Positions 38,814-45,835 of a stretch of 45,835 bases of DNA are shown here, piece after piece. A program made the translations under genes and the position numbers. Location: contig SHLQ01000006.1 in NCBI GenBank assembly GCA_004282895.1, forward strand, positions 1 to 45,835, in the 5' to 3' direction. Under the pieces are notes generated by a model. It had not been told where the DNA came from. It saw nothing but the letters and a program-made list of their open reading frames with translations, and ran no database searches. Origin of the DNA: Acidimicrobiales bacterium (GTDB lineage Bacteria > Actinomycetota > Acidimicrobiia > Acidimicrobiales > SHLQ01). How positions within the stretch are numbered: position 1 is the stretch's first letter; the number at the start of each line of letters is the position of its first letter.

Positions 38814-38819
38814 TATGGT
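38814..38819 (+). promoter_or_regulatory. Candidate -10 box (TATGGT) for the DUF937 gene
   Basis: TATGGT lies 33 nt before ATG 38853. A GGAAAG Shine-Dalgarno at 38838-38843 is spaced 9 nt from the start, so this would be a leadered promoter. Confidence 0.35.
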
Positions 38820-38852
38820 CTCGACCAACGGCTACATGGAAAGTTTTGAGAC

Positions 38853-39500
38853 ATGACTGATTCCCTACTTGCGGGACTCGCACAACAATTCGGCGGCGAC
38901 ACGATTGGACAACTCGCTGGCCTGGTCGGCGCCGACCAGGAATCCACCGGACGGGCCGTGGCGGCCGCACTGCCGCTCCTTCTCGGAACCGTGGCGAATC
39001 AGGCCGAGACTCCCGAAGCGACGAACTCGCTCTTTGGCGTGCTCAACAACGACCATGACGGCTCGATCCTCGACAACCTCGGTTCAATGCTCGGCGGCGG
39101 ATACGCATCGCGGGCCATGGGCTCCGATGGTGCCCGAATCCTCGGCCACGTCTTTGGCAACAACCAAGGCGCCGTCGAACAATCGGTCGCACGAAGCTCC
39201 GGCGTGGACGCGTCCCTCATCGCCAAGCTGCTGCCCATGTTGGCTCCGATCGTGATGGGGTACATCGGCCGCAAACTGCAGGGTGACGGCCTCGATGCCG
39301 GCGGTTTGGGTTCTGTCCTCGGCGGCGAACGCACGCAGATGCGCCAACAGGACTCTGGGCTCGGCAGCATCCTCGATGCGATCACCGGCGGTGGAGGATC
39401 CGATCAGGGCGGAGGCGGCCTCATGGACATCGCCGGCGACATCCTCAGCGGACCCGCGGGCAAGTCAATCCTCGGCCAGATTCTGGGTGGCGGCCGGTAG
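38853..39500 (+). CDS. DUF937 domain protein
   Basis: A 215-residue Gly-rich protein of the DUF937 family. The opening LLAGLAQQFGGDTIGQLAGLVGADQESTGRAVAAALPLLLGTVA and the later ILGHVFGNNQGAVEQSVARSSGVDASLIAKLLPMLAPIVMGYI are the repeated helical units of that family. The end has GLGSVLGG, GLGSILDA and GGGG-rich segments. No signal peptide or true TM helix is seen despite hydrophobic stretches. Function unknown. It has a good Shine-Dalgarno (GGAAAG). Confidence 0.88.
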   Translation: MTDSLLAGLAQQFGGDTIGQLAGLVGADQESTGRAVAAALPLLLGTVANQAETPEATNSLFGVLNNDHDGSILDNLGSMLGGGYASRAMGSDGARILGHVFGNNQGAVEQSVARSSGVDASLIAKLLPMLAPIVMGYIGRKLQGDGLDAGGLGSVLGGERTQMRQQDSGLGSILDAITGGGGSDQGGGGLMDIAGDILSGPAGKSILGQILGGGR

Positions 39501-39524
39501 TACGTCGTCAACCGAACCGTGGCC

Positions 39525-39992
39525 ATGACGCCCGCGTGCTCCGCATTGGATCGCGCGGGCATTTGCTACACGATTCACACCTACGACCACGACGACGCGG
39601 CGGAGTCCTTTGGCGTGGAAGCAGCCGAGCTCTTGAAGCTCGACCCCAAGATCGTGTTCAAGACACTCATGGCGAGCCTCGACGATGACGAGCTGGTCGT
39701 TGCCATCGTCCCGGTCACCGGCACACTGCAGCTGAAGCGATTGGCCCGGGCGGCAGGCTCGAAGCGAGCGACGATGGCAGACCCTGGTCGCGCCCAACGG
39801 AGCTCGGGATATGTGATTGGCGGCATCAGTCCGTTCGGGCAACGGACGCCCAAACGGACCTTTCTCGACGACTCTGCAGCCTCACTGGAGACGATCTTCG
39901 TGAGTGGCGGTCGACGTGGCCTCGATATCGAGATCGCACCCGCGGATCTCATTCGCGAACTCGATGCAACCGTCTGCACAATTCGCGGCTGA
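39525..39992 (+). CDS. ybaK: YbaK/EbsC-type aminoacyl-tRNA deacylase
   Basis: A 155-residue single-domain protein of the YbaK/ProX-like editing family, which hydrolyses mischarged Cys-tRNA(Pro) and related species. Features are YDHDDAAESFGVEAAELLKLDPKIVFKTLMA (the conserved Lys in VFKTL), VAIVPVTGTLQLKRLARA, GRAQRSSGYVIGGISPFGQ and FVSGGRRGLDIEIAPADL. Its length is typical. The start may instead be GTG 39519, two codons earlier. It follows the DUF937 gene with a 24-bp gap. Confidence 0.92.
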   Translation: MTPACSALDRAGICYTIHTYDHDDAAESFGVEAAELLKLDPKIVFKTLMASLDDDELVVAIVPVTGTLQLKRLARAAGSKRATMADPGRAQRSSGYVIGGISPFGQRTPKRTFLDDSAASLETIFVSGGRRGLDIEIAPADLIRELDATVCTIRG

Positions 39993-40031
39993 GGAGCCTC
40001 ATTTCCGATCGACTTGTGTCGATGGGAGCCC

Positions 40032-40793
40032 ATGTGGCGTTCCATGCGTTCTTTCACGATTGCCTTCGTTGTTCTGGTCGCGCTCGTCGTGCAGACGAGC
40101 CCCGCCAGCGCCAACTCCGGCTGCGGTACGTACTCCTTCGGATTCACCGGCACCCGCCTCATCAATGACGGCATCAGCAACAGCGCCGGACCATTCAACA
40201 TCGAGCTTCCGGGCGGGACGTATGACGTCACCGTGTGGTTCGACGATCACCACGATCAACAGCCCGACCCGCACCAGCCCAACGAGCAGTTCCACGTACG
40301 GTTGAATGGCGGCTACACCAGTCCCGCGACGCCCGATCTTCCCGACGACGCGAACGCCAGCACCCATACGTTCCACTCACAGACGATTTCTCCGGCGTCC
40401 CAAATCAGCGTGTTTCACCGCGGTGTTGGCGGCGTGAATTCGATTAACGTCGAGTGCGTTGGCTTCACGCCGAGCGCACCTCCGGTGGCGGTACTGCCAA
40501 TAGTGCCGGTGCTGCCCGGTCAGGACATCGGCGATCCGGCCATGATCGAACGGCCGCCACCCGACATGACACCTGCACCTCCTCCGGTCGAGCAGGTCAA
40601 ACCCGTCGTCCCGGTCGCTGAACCCGAACCCGTACCAGAGGTCTTGGGTGCGGTGGAAGAACCGCCCCCAGCGGTCCTTGCATTGACGGGACCCAATCAG
40701 ACGCTGCTACTGATCAACGGCGCCATGTTGAGCATCGGTGTTGGACTGTTGCTTCGGCGGACGGTTCGTCGCCACCCGGTTCGCAACGACTAG
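40032..40793 (+). CDS. Secreted surface protein with LAXTG-type sorting signal
   Basis: A 253-residue exported protein. ATG 40032 has GGAG 3 nt upstream and precedes a signal peptide (SFTIAFVVLVALVVQTSPASA). The domain at about 30-148 is beta-rich with two Cys (SGCGTYSFGF and VECVGF at its ends, possibly a disulfide) and a loop WFDDHHDQQPDPHQPNEQ. A Pro/Val/Glu-rich spacer (about 150-215) follows. The C-terminus has LALTG (40678-40692), a hydrophobic helix (TLLLINGAMLSIGVGLLL) and RRTVRR, the layout of a sortase class E (LAXTG) signal. Cell-wall attachment is inferred; no sortase gene is in the window. It shares a CTAG stop with the convergent dehalogenase gene. Confidence 0.82.
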   Translation: MWRSMRSFTIAFVVLVALVVQTSPASANSGCGTYSFGFTGTRLINDGISNSAGPFNIELPGGTYDVTVWFDDHHDQQPDPHQPNEQFHVRLNGGYTSPATPDLPDDANASTHTFHSQTISPASQISVFHRGVGGVNSINVECVGFTPSAPPVAVLPIVPVLPGQDIGDPAMIERPPPDMTPAPPPVEQVKPVVPVAEPEPVPEVLGAVEEPPPAVLALTGPNQTLLLINGAMLSIGVGLLLRRTVRRHPVRND

Positions 40794-41647
40794 ATCGACC
40801 GACGCCACTCAGCGATCGCCGCGCCGATTTCGTCAGGACTGTCCTCCTGAATGAAATGTGAGCCAGCGACCGTCACCTCGGTCTGGTGAGGCCAGGTACG
40901 ACAGTATTCGCGGGCCGCGCCGGTGAGGATTGAGCCGGGTTCGGCGTTGATGAACAGCTTTGGCACCTTCGCGGTCTCGAGCCACTCGGCGTAGGACGAA
41001 ACGATGTCGACGACGTCTGCAGGGGCGCCGTCGATCGGGATCTCTCGCGGCCAGGTCAGCGTCGGAAGTCGGGAGTTGCCTGGCTCCACGTAGGGCGCTC
41101 GATAGACGTTCATCTCTTCCTCGGTGAGATCTCGAAGGATTGATGCCGGCAGTATCCGTTCCACGAACACGTTCTTCTCGAGAACCATTTCCTCACCGCC
41201 GGGCGAACGCATCGCCTGGAAGATGGATCGTGCCGATTCCGGCCACTCATCCCAGGTCACCGGCCGAACGATCGCTTCCATGTAGACGATGCCACGAACC
41301 GCAGCGGGGTGACGATGGGCCCAGTCGAACCCGAGCGCGGAACCCCAGTCATGGATGACGAGCGTGACGTCGCCTTCGACCCCGACGGCATGAAGAAACT
41401 GATCCAGATACGCCCGATGTTCGACGAACCGATACGTGTCCGGTCCGGCGACCTCAAGCTTGTCGCTGTCTCCCATCCCAATGAGGTCCGGTGCGATACA
41501 TCGCCCCTGATCCGCCAGGTGGGGCATGATGTTTCGCCACAGGTAGGACGAGGTCGGGTTCCCGTGAAGGAACACGATTGGAGGCCCCTCGCCAATCTCG
41601 CGGTACGCCATTTCATGCTCACCAACCGAGATTCGTTTGCTGTCCAT
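40790..41647 (-). CDS. Haloalkane dehalogenase (HLD-II type alpha/beta hydrolase)
   Basis: A 285-residue alpha/beta hydrolase that replaces halogen by hydroxyl in haloalkanes. Catalytic elements are all visible: nucleophile D100 and halide-binding W101 in VIHDWGSALGF, second halide ligand N30 in LHGNPTSSYLW, acid E124 in YMEAIVRPVTWDEWPE, and base H263 in GSHFIQEDSPDEIG. The Asn at position 30 and the Glu after strand 6 indicate the DhaA/LinB subfamily. ATG 41647 has GGAG 5 nt upstream. It is a single-gene unit; no other halocarbon genes are near. Natural substrate unknown. Confidence 0.92.
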   Translation of the reverse strand: MDSKRISVGEHEMAYREIGEGPPIVFLHGNPTSSYLWRNIMPHLADQGRCIAPDLIGMGDSDKLEVAGPDTYRFVEHRAYLDQFLHAVGVEGDVTLVIHDWGSALGFDWAHRHPAAVRGIVYMEAIVRPVTWDEWPESARSIFQAMRSPGGEEMVLEKNVFVERILPASILRDLTEEEMNVYRAPYVEPGNSRLPTLTWPREIPIDGAPADVVDIVSSYAEWLETAKVPKLFINAEPGSILTGAAREYCRTWPHQTEVTVAGSHFIQEDSPDEIGAAIAEWRRSI

Positions 41648-41728
41648 TTCGCTCCAGTTGTCGTCGCCGACATTCTGTCAGGTTCATTTATGAACGGCCT
41701 GCATCGAAAATGCGCTTCGCCGCGTGAG

Positions 41729-41734
41729 TACGAT
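41729..41734 (+). promoter_or_regulatory. Leaderless-type -10 box (TACGAT) for the molybdopterin subunit gene
   Basis: TACGAT ends exactly 6 nt before ATG 41741, supporting that start within a frame open from 41309. Confidence 0.55.
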
Positions 41735-41740
41735 TCAGAC

Positions 41741-43987
41741 ATGAGCATTCTTGGAACCCGTGTCGTCCGCACCGAAGACCCTCGATTCCTAACGAGCGGA
41801 GGACGGTATGCCGCCGACCTCGGCCTTGAGGGCGCGGTGCACGCGGTGTTCGTGCGCTCCACGACGGCTCACGGGGTGATCGAATCCATCGACATCGACG
41901 AGGCTTTGGAGGCCCCGGGTGTACTGGGTGTCTTCCTGGCTGGCGACCTGGAGACCGCACCGATCAGCAATCCGGACAGTGAGCACCAGGCTCGGCCGGC
42001 GATCGCCTCCGAGCGCGTGCGGTACGCCGGTGAGGTCATCGCCGTGGTGGTCGCCGAAACCTACGCCCAGGGACTGGATGCGGCCGAGCTGATCTGGGCG
42101 GAGATCGAGCCGCTCGATGCCGTTCCAACCATCGAGGCGGGGCTCCAGGACGACGTTCTGCTCTTCCCCGAACGCGGAACGAACATCAACTCCCGCCACG
42201 ACGACGAAGCGTTGGACTTCTCCGGGTGTGAGGTCGTCGTCGAGGCCGACATCGTCAACAGCCGCATGAACGGCTCACCGATCGAGACGCGGGTTGCGGC
42301 AGCAGCCTGGGCCGGCGACCAGCTCACCTGTTGGACGAGCACCCAGGGCGCACATCCGGCGAAGAATCAGATTTGTCGTGTGCTCGGACTCGAGCACGAG
42401 AACGTCCACGTCATCACCACCGATGTTGGTGGCAGTTTTGGATCCCGGGCGGGCCCCGGCCCTGAGGAATGTGTCCTCGGTGCGCTGGCCAAGATCGTGC
42501 AGCGACCGGTCGTGTGGGCGGAGACCCGAACCGAAAACCTGATGGCCATGGGTCATGCCCGATCACAGAACAACTGGGTGAAACTCGGCGGCACGAGCGA
42601 CGGCACGCTCACGCACTTCCAACTGGACATCGTGCAGGAGGCGGGCGCCTATCCCGAGGCCAGCAGCTTCCTGCCGTACTTCACACGCATCATGACCACC
42701 GGTGTGTATGACATCGCGAACGCCTCCACCAGCTGGCGCACCGTGGCGACCACCACTCCCCCACTGAGGGCGTTTCGTGGCGCCGGCCGACCCGAAGCGA
42801 CCGCAACCCTCGAGCGCGCGATCGACCTGTTGGCGACGGAGATCGGTCTGGATCCCGCCGACATTCGCCGCAGGAACATGCTTCGGCCCGAGCAGTTTCC
42901 GTTCACCACACCTATGGGCCAGGTGTACGACAGCGGGGAGTACGCCCGTGCGCTCGATCAGGCACTGGAAGCCGCCGACTACGAGTCTCTTCGGCAGGCA
43001 CAAGCCGCCGCTCGCACCAGCGGCGCTTCAACGATGATCGGCATCGGCATCGCTTCCTACGTGGAGATCACCGCGCCGAATCCAACGCCGGCCCAAAGCG
43101 AGTCGGGCCGCGTCGTGTTGGAGGCGGACGGGACCATCACCGCCTACACCGGTTCCACGCCGTACGGGCAGGGGCACGAGACAACGTGGGCGATGATCGT
43201 CTCCGATCGTATGGGTGTTCCGATGGACAAGGTCACCGTCGTGTGGGGTGACACGGACAAGATTGCATCGTCCAACATCACCGGCGGCTCTCGGTCCGTG
43301 CAACTGGCAGGGTCAGCAATGGCCGACGCCACCGACCGGCTGATCGACGCCGCGAAGGACCTCGCTGCATCCTCGCTGGAGGCGGCGCCGGAAGACATCG
43401 TTTTTGATCGCGTGGGTGGCGTCTTCCACGTCGCGGGAACACCTGGGGTCGCCGTGGACTGGCCAACCGTCGCCACGAGCAACCCGGGGCTGGAGGCGAT
43501 CAGCCAGTTCGGACAGAACGGCGCCACCTTCCCGTTTGGGACCCATGTGGCCGTCGTCGAGGTCGACACGGAAACGGGTGGCGTGAAGCTGGTTCGTATG
43601 GTCACGGTCGATGACGCCGGAACACTCATCAATCCACTCATCGCGGAGGGCCAGGTGCACGGTGGCCTCGCCGCGGGCGTCTCGCAGGCGTTGTTCGAGG
43701 AAGTTGTCTATGACGAGTTCGGAAACCTCGTGACCTCAAACTTCGGCGACTACGCGCTCCCGGCAGCGAGCGAGTTCCCGTCGTTCGAGGTGACGCTGAC
43801 CGAAACCCCGACGCCGCTCAACCCGCTCGGAGCGAAAGGTATTGGTGAAGCCGGCAGCATCGGCGCCACCCCCGCGGTCCAGAACGCCGTCATCGACGCG
43901 CTCAGCCATGTCGGCGTGCGCCACATCGACATGCCGCTGACCCCCAGCAAGGTGTGGTCGGCTTATGCGAACGCGACCGCGGGCTGA
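41741..43987 (+). CDS. Xanthine-dehydrogenase-family molybdopterin-binding (large) subunit
   Basis: A 748-residue protein. N-terminal ald_Xan_dh_C: GTRVVRTEDPRFLTSGGRY, ASERVRYAGEVIAVVVAE. Mo-cofactor regions: DVGGSFGSRAGPGPEECVLGALA, LRAFRGAGRPEATATLERAIDLLA, STPYGQGHETTWAMIVSD, LGAKGIGEAGSIGATPAVQNAV (with the catalytic-type Glu in GEAG). The active-site loop AFRGAGR resembles AYRGAGR of form II CoxL-like proteins, not AYXCSFR of form I CO dehydrogenase. The usual FAD (CoxM) and 2Fe-2S (CoxS) subunits are absent on both sides. The last 25 bp overlap the convergent ABC gene. Confidence 0.9.
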   Translation: MSILGTRVVRTEDPRFLTSGGRYAADLGLEGAVHAVFVRSTTAHGVIESIDIDEALEAPGVLGVFLAGDLETAPISNPDSEHQARPAIASERVRYAGEVIAVVVAETYAQGLDAAELIWAEIEPLDAVPTIEAGLQDDVLLFPERGTNINSRHDDEALDFSGCEVVVEADIVNSRMNGSPIETRVAAAAWAGDQLTCWTSTQGAHPAKNQICRVLGLEHENVHVITTDVGGSFGSRAGPGPEECVLGALAKIVQRPVVWAETRTENLMAMGHARSQNNWVKLGGTSDGTLTHFQLDIVQEAGAYPEASSFLPYFTRIMTTGVYDIANASTSWRTVATTTPPLRAFRGAGRPEATATLERAIDLLATEIGLDPADIRRRNMLRPEQFPFTTPMGQVYDSGEYARALDQALEAADYESLRQAQAAARTSGASTMIGIGIASYVEITAPNPTPAQSESGRVVLEADGTITAYTGSTPYGQGHETTWAMIVSDRMGVPMDKVTVVWGDTDKIASSNITGGSRSVQLAGSAMADATDRLIDAAKDLAASSLEAAPEDIVFDRVGGVFHVAGTPGVAVDWPTVATSNPGLEAISQFGQNGATFPFGTHVAVVEVDTETGGVKLVRMVTVDDAGTLINPLIAEGQVHGGLAAGVSQALFEEVVYDEFGNLVTSNFGDYALPAASEFPSFEVTLTETPTPLNPLGAKGIGEAGSIGATPAVQNAVIDALSHVGVRHIDMPLTPSKVWSAYANATAG

Positions 43988-44997
43988 CCCACATAGGAGA
44001 GAGCGATCTGCTCTCCTGTCGTCACATCGGTGTGGGCGCTCGTGCGCACGGTGATCTTTGTCTCATCCGGCAGCGTCACCACCACCATCATGTCGTGACC
44101 GTAGAACTCCACCTGGACCACCTCGGCGCTACCACCTGCGGCGAGGCGAAGATCTTCGGGGCGGAGCAGCACCTCCACACTCCCCTGTCGCTCTTCCATG
44201 AGTGGGATGTCACCCACGGCGGTTGATGCGACCAGACCCTGGGCATCGCCGTGAATGAGGTTCACGGCACCGACGAAGGCTGCAGTCCATGACGAGGTGG
44301 GATGGCGGTAGAGCTCGATCGGTGTCGCGACCTGCTCGATGAGCCCTTCGCGCATCACGGCCACCCGGTTGCCGAGCACGAAGGCTTCTTCCTGATCGTG
44401 GGTCACGAATATCGAGGTGATTCCGAGATCGGTCAGCAAGCGGTGTACTTCGCTGCGGACACCGACCCGAAGGGTGCTGTCGAGGTTCGAGAAGGGTTCG
44501 TCGAGCAACAACACGGACGGACGGGGGGCGATGGCTCTGGCCAGAGCAACCCGCTGTTGTTGACCGCCGGAAAGGGTTGACGGCATGCGATCGATGAGGT
44601 CAGCCAACCCAACCATGTCCAACGCCTCGACCACCCTGGGGCCACCCCGTTCGTCCCGATTCAGCCCGTATCCGACATTCTTCCCCACGCTCAGGTGGGG
44701 AAACAGCGCCCAGTCCTGAAAGACCATGCCGACGTGTCGTTTCTCCGGCGGAATCCAGCGACTCTCGCTCGCCATCGTGACGTCGCCGATCGTGATCTCG
44801 CCGTTGTCCGGCCGTTCGAGGCCGGCGATCAGCCGCAGCAATGTCGTCTTGCCGCACCCACTGGGGCCAAGGAGCGCGAGGCTCTCGCCTGGCTCGACGT
44901 GCAGGTTGATGGATCGAAGAACAGGTACGCCGTCGAAGCTCTTGTCGATGCCGCGAACGTCGACGGAACGGGCCGCGGTTGTGCCCTCCCCGGTCAT
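43963..44997 (-). CDS. ABC transporter ATP-binding protein (PotA/FbpC-like)
   Basis: A 344-residue ATPase. Walker A is LLGPSGCGKTTLLRL, the Q-loop VFQDWALFPHLSV, the signature TLSGGQQQRVALARA, Walker B SVLLLDEPFSNLD, and the switch His FVTHDQEEAF. A TOBE-type domain occupies the last 100 residues (GDAQGLVASTAV, VEVLLRPEDLRLA, VQVEFYGHDMMVVV). This combination is typical of importers for polyamines, iron(III), sulfate or sugars, but no permease or binding protein is in the window. ATG 44997 lies 7 bp after the upstream metallopeptidase stop; the longer open frame to 45153 is not needed. Confidence 0.9.
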   Translation of the reverse strand: MTGEGTTAARSVDVRGIDKSFDGVPVLRSINLHVEPGESLALLGPSGCGKTTLLRLIAGLERPDNGEITIGDVTMASESRWIPPEKRHVGMVFQDWALFPHLSVGKNVGYGLNRDERGGPRVVEALDMVGLADLIDRMPSTLSGGQQQRVALARAIAPRPSVLLLDEPFSNLDSTLRVGVRSEVHRLLTDLGITSIFVTHDQEEAFVLGNRVAVMREGLIEQVATPIELYRHPTSSWTAAFVGAVNLIHGDAQGLVASTAVGDIPLMEERQGSVEVLLRPEDLRLAAGGSAEVVQVEFYGHDMMVVVTLPDETKITVRTSAHTDVTTGEQIALSYVGQPAVAFA

Positions 44998-45004
44998 GTG
45001 TGGA

Positions 45005-45835
45005 CTACAGGTTGTTGTACGACTGTTGGAACGTGTCGCACGAGCCATACTCTCCGGTTTCGAATCCTTGGGAGAACCAGCGCACCCGCTGGGCCGACGT
45101 CCCGTGGGTGAAGTTCTCCTGGTGGCTGCTTCCGGTGATGGCGTCGTCGCCAACGGCCTCTGCTGCCCGGACGCCCTCGTTCAGGTCGCCAGCATCGAGA
45201 AGACCCTTCTGATTCGCCTGGCGCGCCCACATGCCGGCGAGGCAATCGGCCTGCAACTCCATTCGTACCGACCACTCGTTTCGCTCGGCGCTACTGGACG
45301 CCTGTGACTGCCGGTCCCGTACGGCTTCGTTGGTGCCGACGACGTTCTGCACGTGGTGACCGATCTCGTGGGCGAGGATGTATGCCTGCGAGAAATCGCC
45401 CTCGGCGCCGAGCTTCTGTTGGAGCACCAGCATGAACTGCAGATCGATGTACGCCTTGGAATCAGCCGGGCAATAAAACGGCCCGACCTGCGACGTGGCA
45501 TTGCCACAGCCGCCGGTGCTCACGTTGCGGTCGAACAGCACCAGCTTGGCCCTCGGGTACGTCTGCCCCGCACGGTCGAACTCGTCGACCCAGAAGTCCT
45601 GTACGTCGTCGAGCACGAAGTTGACGAGATCTTCGGTGTCGTTCAGCACCGGGGAGTCGGCCGGCTGGGCCTGCGGGGCGGGACCGGTGGCGAGATCACC
45701 CATGAGCCCACCGTCGCCGCTGCCGGAACACATTAAGAACAACAGGCCGAGCCCAATGAGGAGCACAAGTCCCATGCCGCCGCCACAGCCGCGTCGACCA
45801 GCATATTGGCCCTTACTCTCAATCGAGAGCACTCG
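45005..45835 (-). CDS. Neutral zinc metallopeptidase (YpfJ family), 5' end at window edge
   Basis: At least 276 codons. A TM helix near the N-terminus (MGLVLLIGLGLLFLMC) anchors an extracytoplasmic domain with the zinc motif ILAHEIGHHVQNVVGT (HEIGH), RMELQADCLAGMWA as the third-ligand helix, and YCPADSKAYIDLQF upstream, all characteristic of the PF04228 zinc_peptidase family. Cysteines in GGCGN, FYCPAD, DCLAG and GSCDTF may form disulfides. A GTG at 45832 could be the start, but the frame is still open at the edge, and family members carry about 10 more residues before the GRRG segment. Probably co-transcribed with the ABC ATPase. Confidence 0.88.
   Translation of the reverse strand, partial: RVLSIESKGQYAGRRGCGGGMGLVLLIGLGLLFLMCSGSGDGGLMGDLATGPAPQAQPADSPVLNDTEDLVNFVLDDVQDFWVDEFDRAGQTYPRAKLVLFDRNVSTGGCGNATSQVGPFYCPADSKAYIDLQFMLVLQQKLGAEGDFSQAYILAHEIGHHVQNVVGTNEAVRDRQSQASSSAERNEWSVRMELQADCLAGMWARQANQKGLLDAGDLNEGVRAAEAVGDDAITGSSHQENFTHGTSAQRVRWFSQGFETGEYGSCDTFQQSYNNL

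Noticed and set aside
41741-43987. Genuine aerobic CO dehydrogenase (form I CoxL)
   Set aside because: The active-site loop reads AFRGAGR rather than AYXCSFR, and coxM/coxS are missing.

Overview
The window looks like a high-GC actinomycete chromosome segment, most likely from the class Acidimicrobiia (Ilumatobacter-like lineages); that placement is inference. It rests on a bacterial proteasome activator (Bpa) gene, a putative LAXTG sortase substrate, a DUF3516-type helicase, many GTG starts, and at least a dozen genes with a TANNNT-like box 6-8 nt before the start codon, the mark of leaderless actinobacterial mRNAs. No tRNA, rRNA, CRISPR array, insertion sequence or prophage gene was seen.

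Region 1 (1 to about 27.1 kb) is an exopolysaccharide (EPS) and surface-matrix locus. It holds a Wzx-type flippase, a Wzy/O-antigen-ligase-type polymerase, three separate Wzz-like polysaccharide co-polymerases (none with a visible kinase domain), three GT4 and one GT2 glycosyltransferases, a PAPS-type sulfotransferase, a SAM methyltransferase and an EpsN/PglE-like sugar aminotransferase. Among these lie large exported proteins: a parallel beta-helix protein and two tandem VCBS/FG-GAP-ASPIC proteins. All three end in the same kind of module, a Thr-rich linker followed by RTX-type Ca-binding repeats with cysteines at both ends. A lipoprotein with about 12 Asp-box repeats sits in the flippase operon. 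The likely picture is a sulfated Wzx/Wzy polymer with secreted Ca-binding proteins in the same matrix. No priming glycosyltransferase is present, so the locus probably continues beyond the left edge.

The only long gene-free stretch (9330-9833) separates the VCBS genes from the flippase operon. It contains seven inverted repeats, including two copies of a 25-bp hairpin-forming repeat.

Region 2 (about 23.9-45.8 kb) is mostly small housekeeping or regulatory units: an MBL hydrolase with MutY, a thioredoxin-like protein, two lipoproteins (a HExxH peptidase and a DUF3179 protein), Bpa, a universal stress protein, a class V aminotransferase, a PIG-L deacetylase with an inserted cyclic-nucleotide-binding domain, a Ski2-like helicase with DUF3516, a diacylglycerol-kinase-like enzyme, DUF937, YbaK, a LAXTG surface protein, a haloalkane dehalogenase, a lone molybdopterin (CoxL/XdhA-like) subunit, an ABC ATPase and a YpfJ-type metallopeptidase.

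The genome is very compact. All nine convergent gene pairs end within 10 bp of each other; six overlap, and two share a palindromic CTAG stop tetramer.
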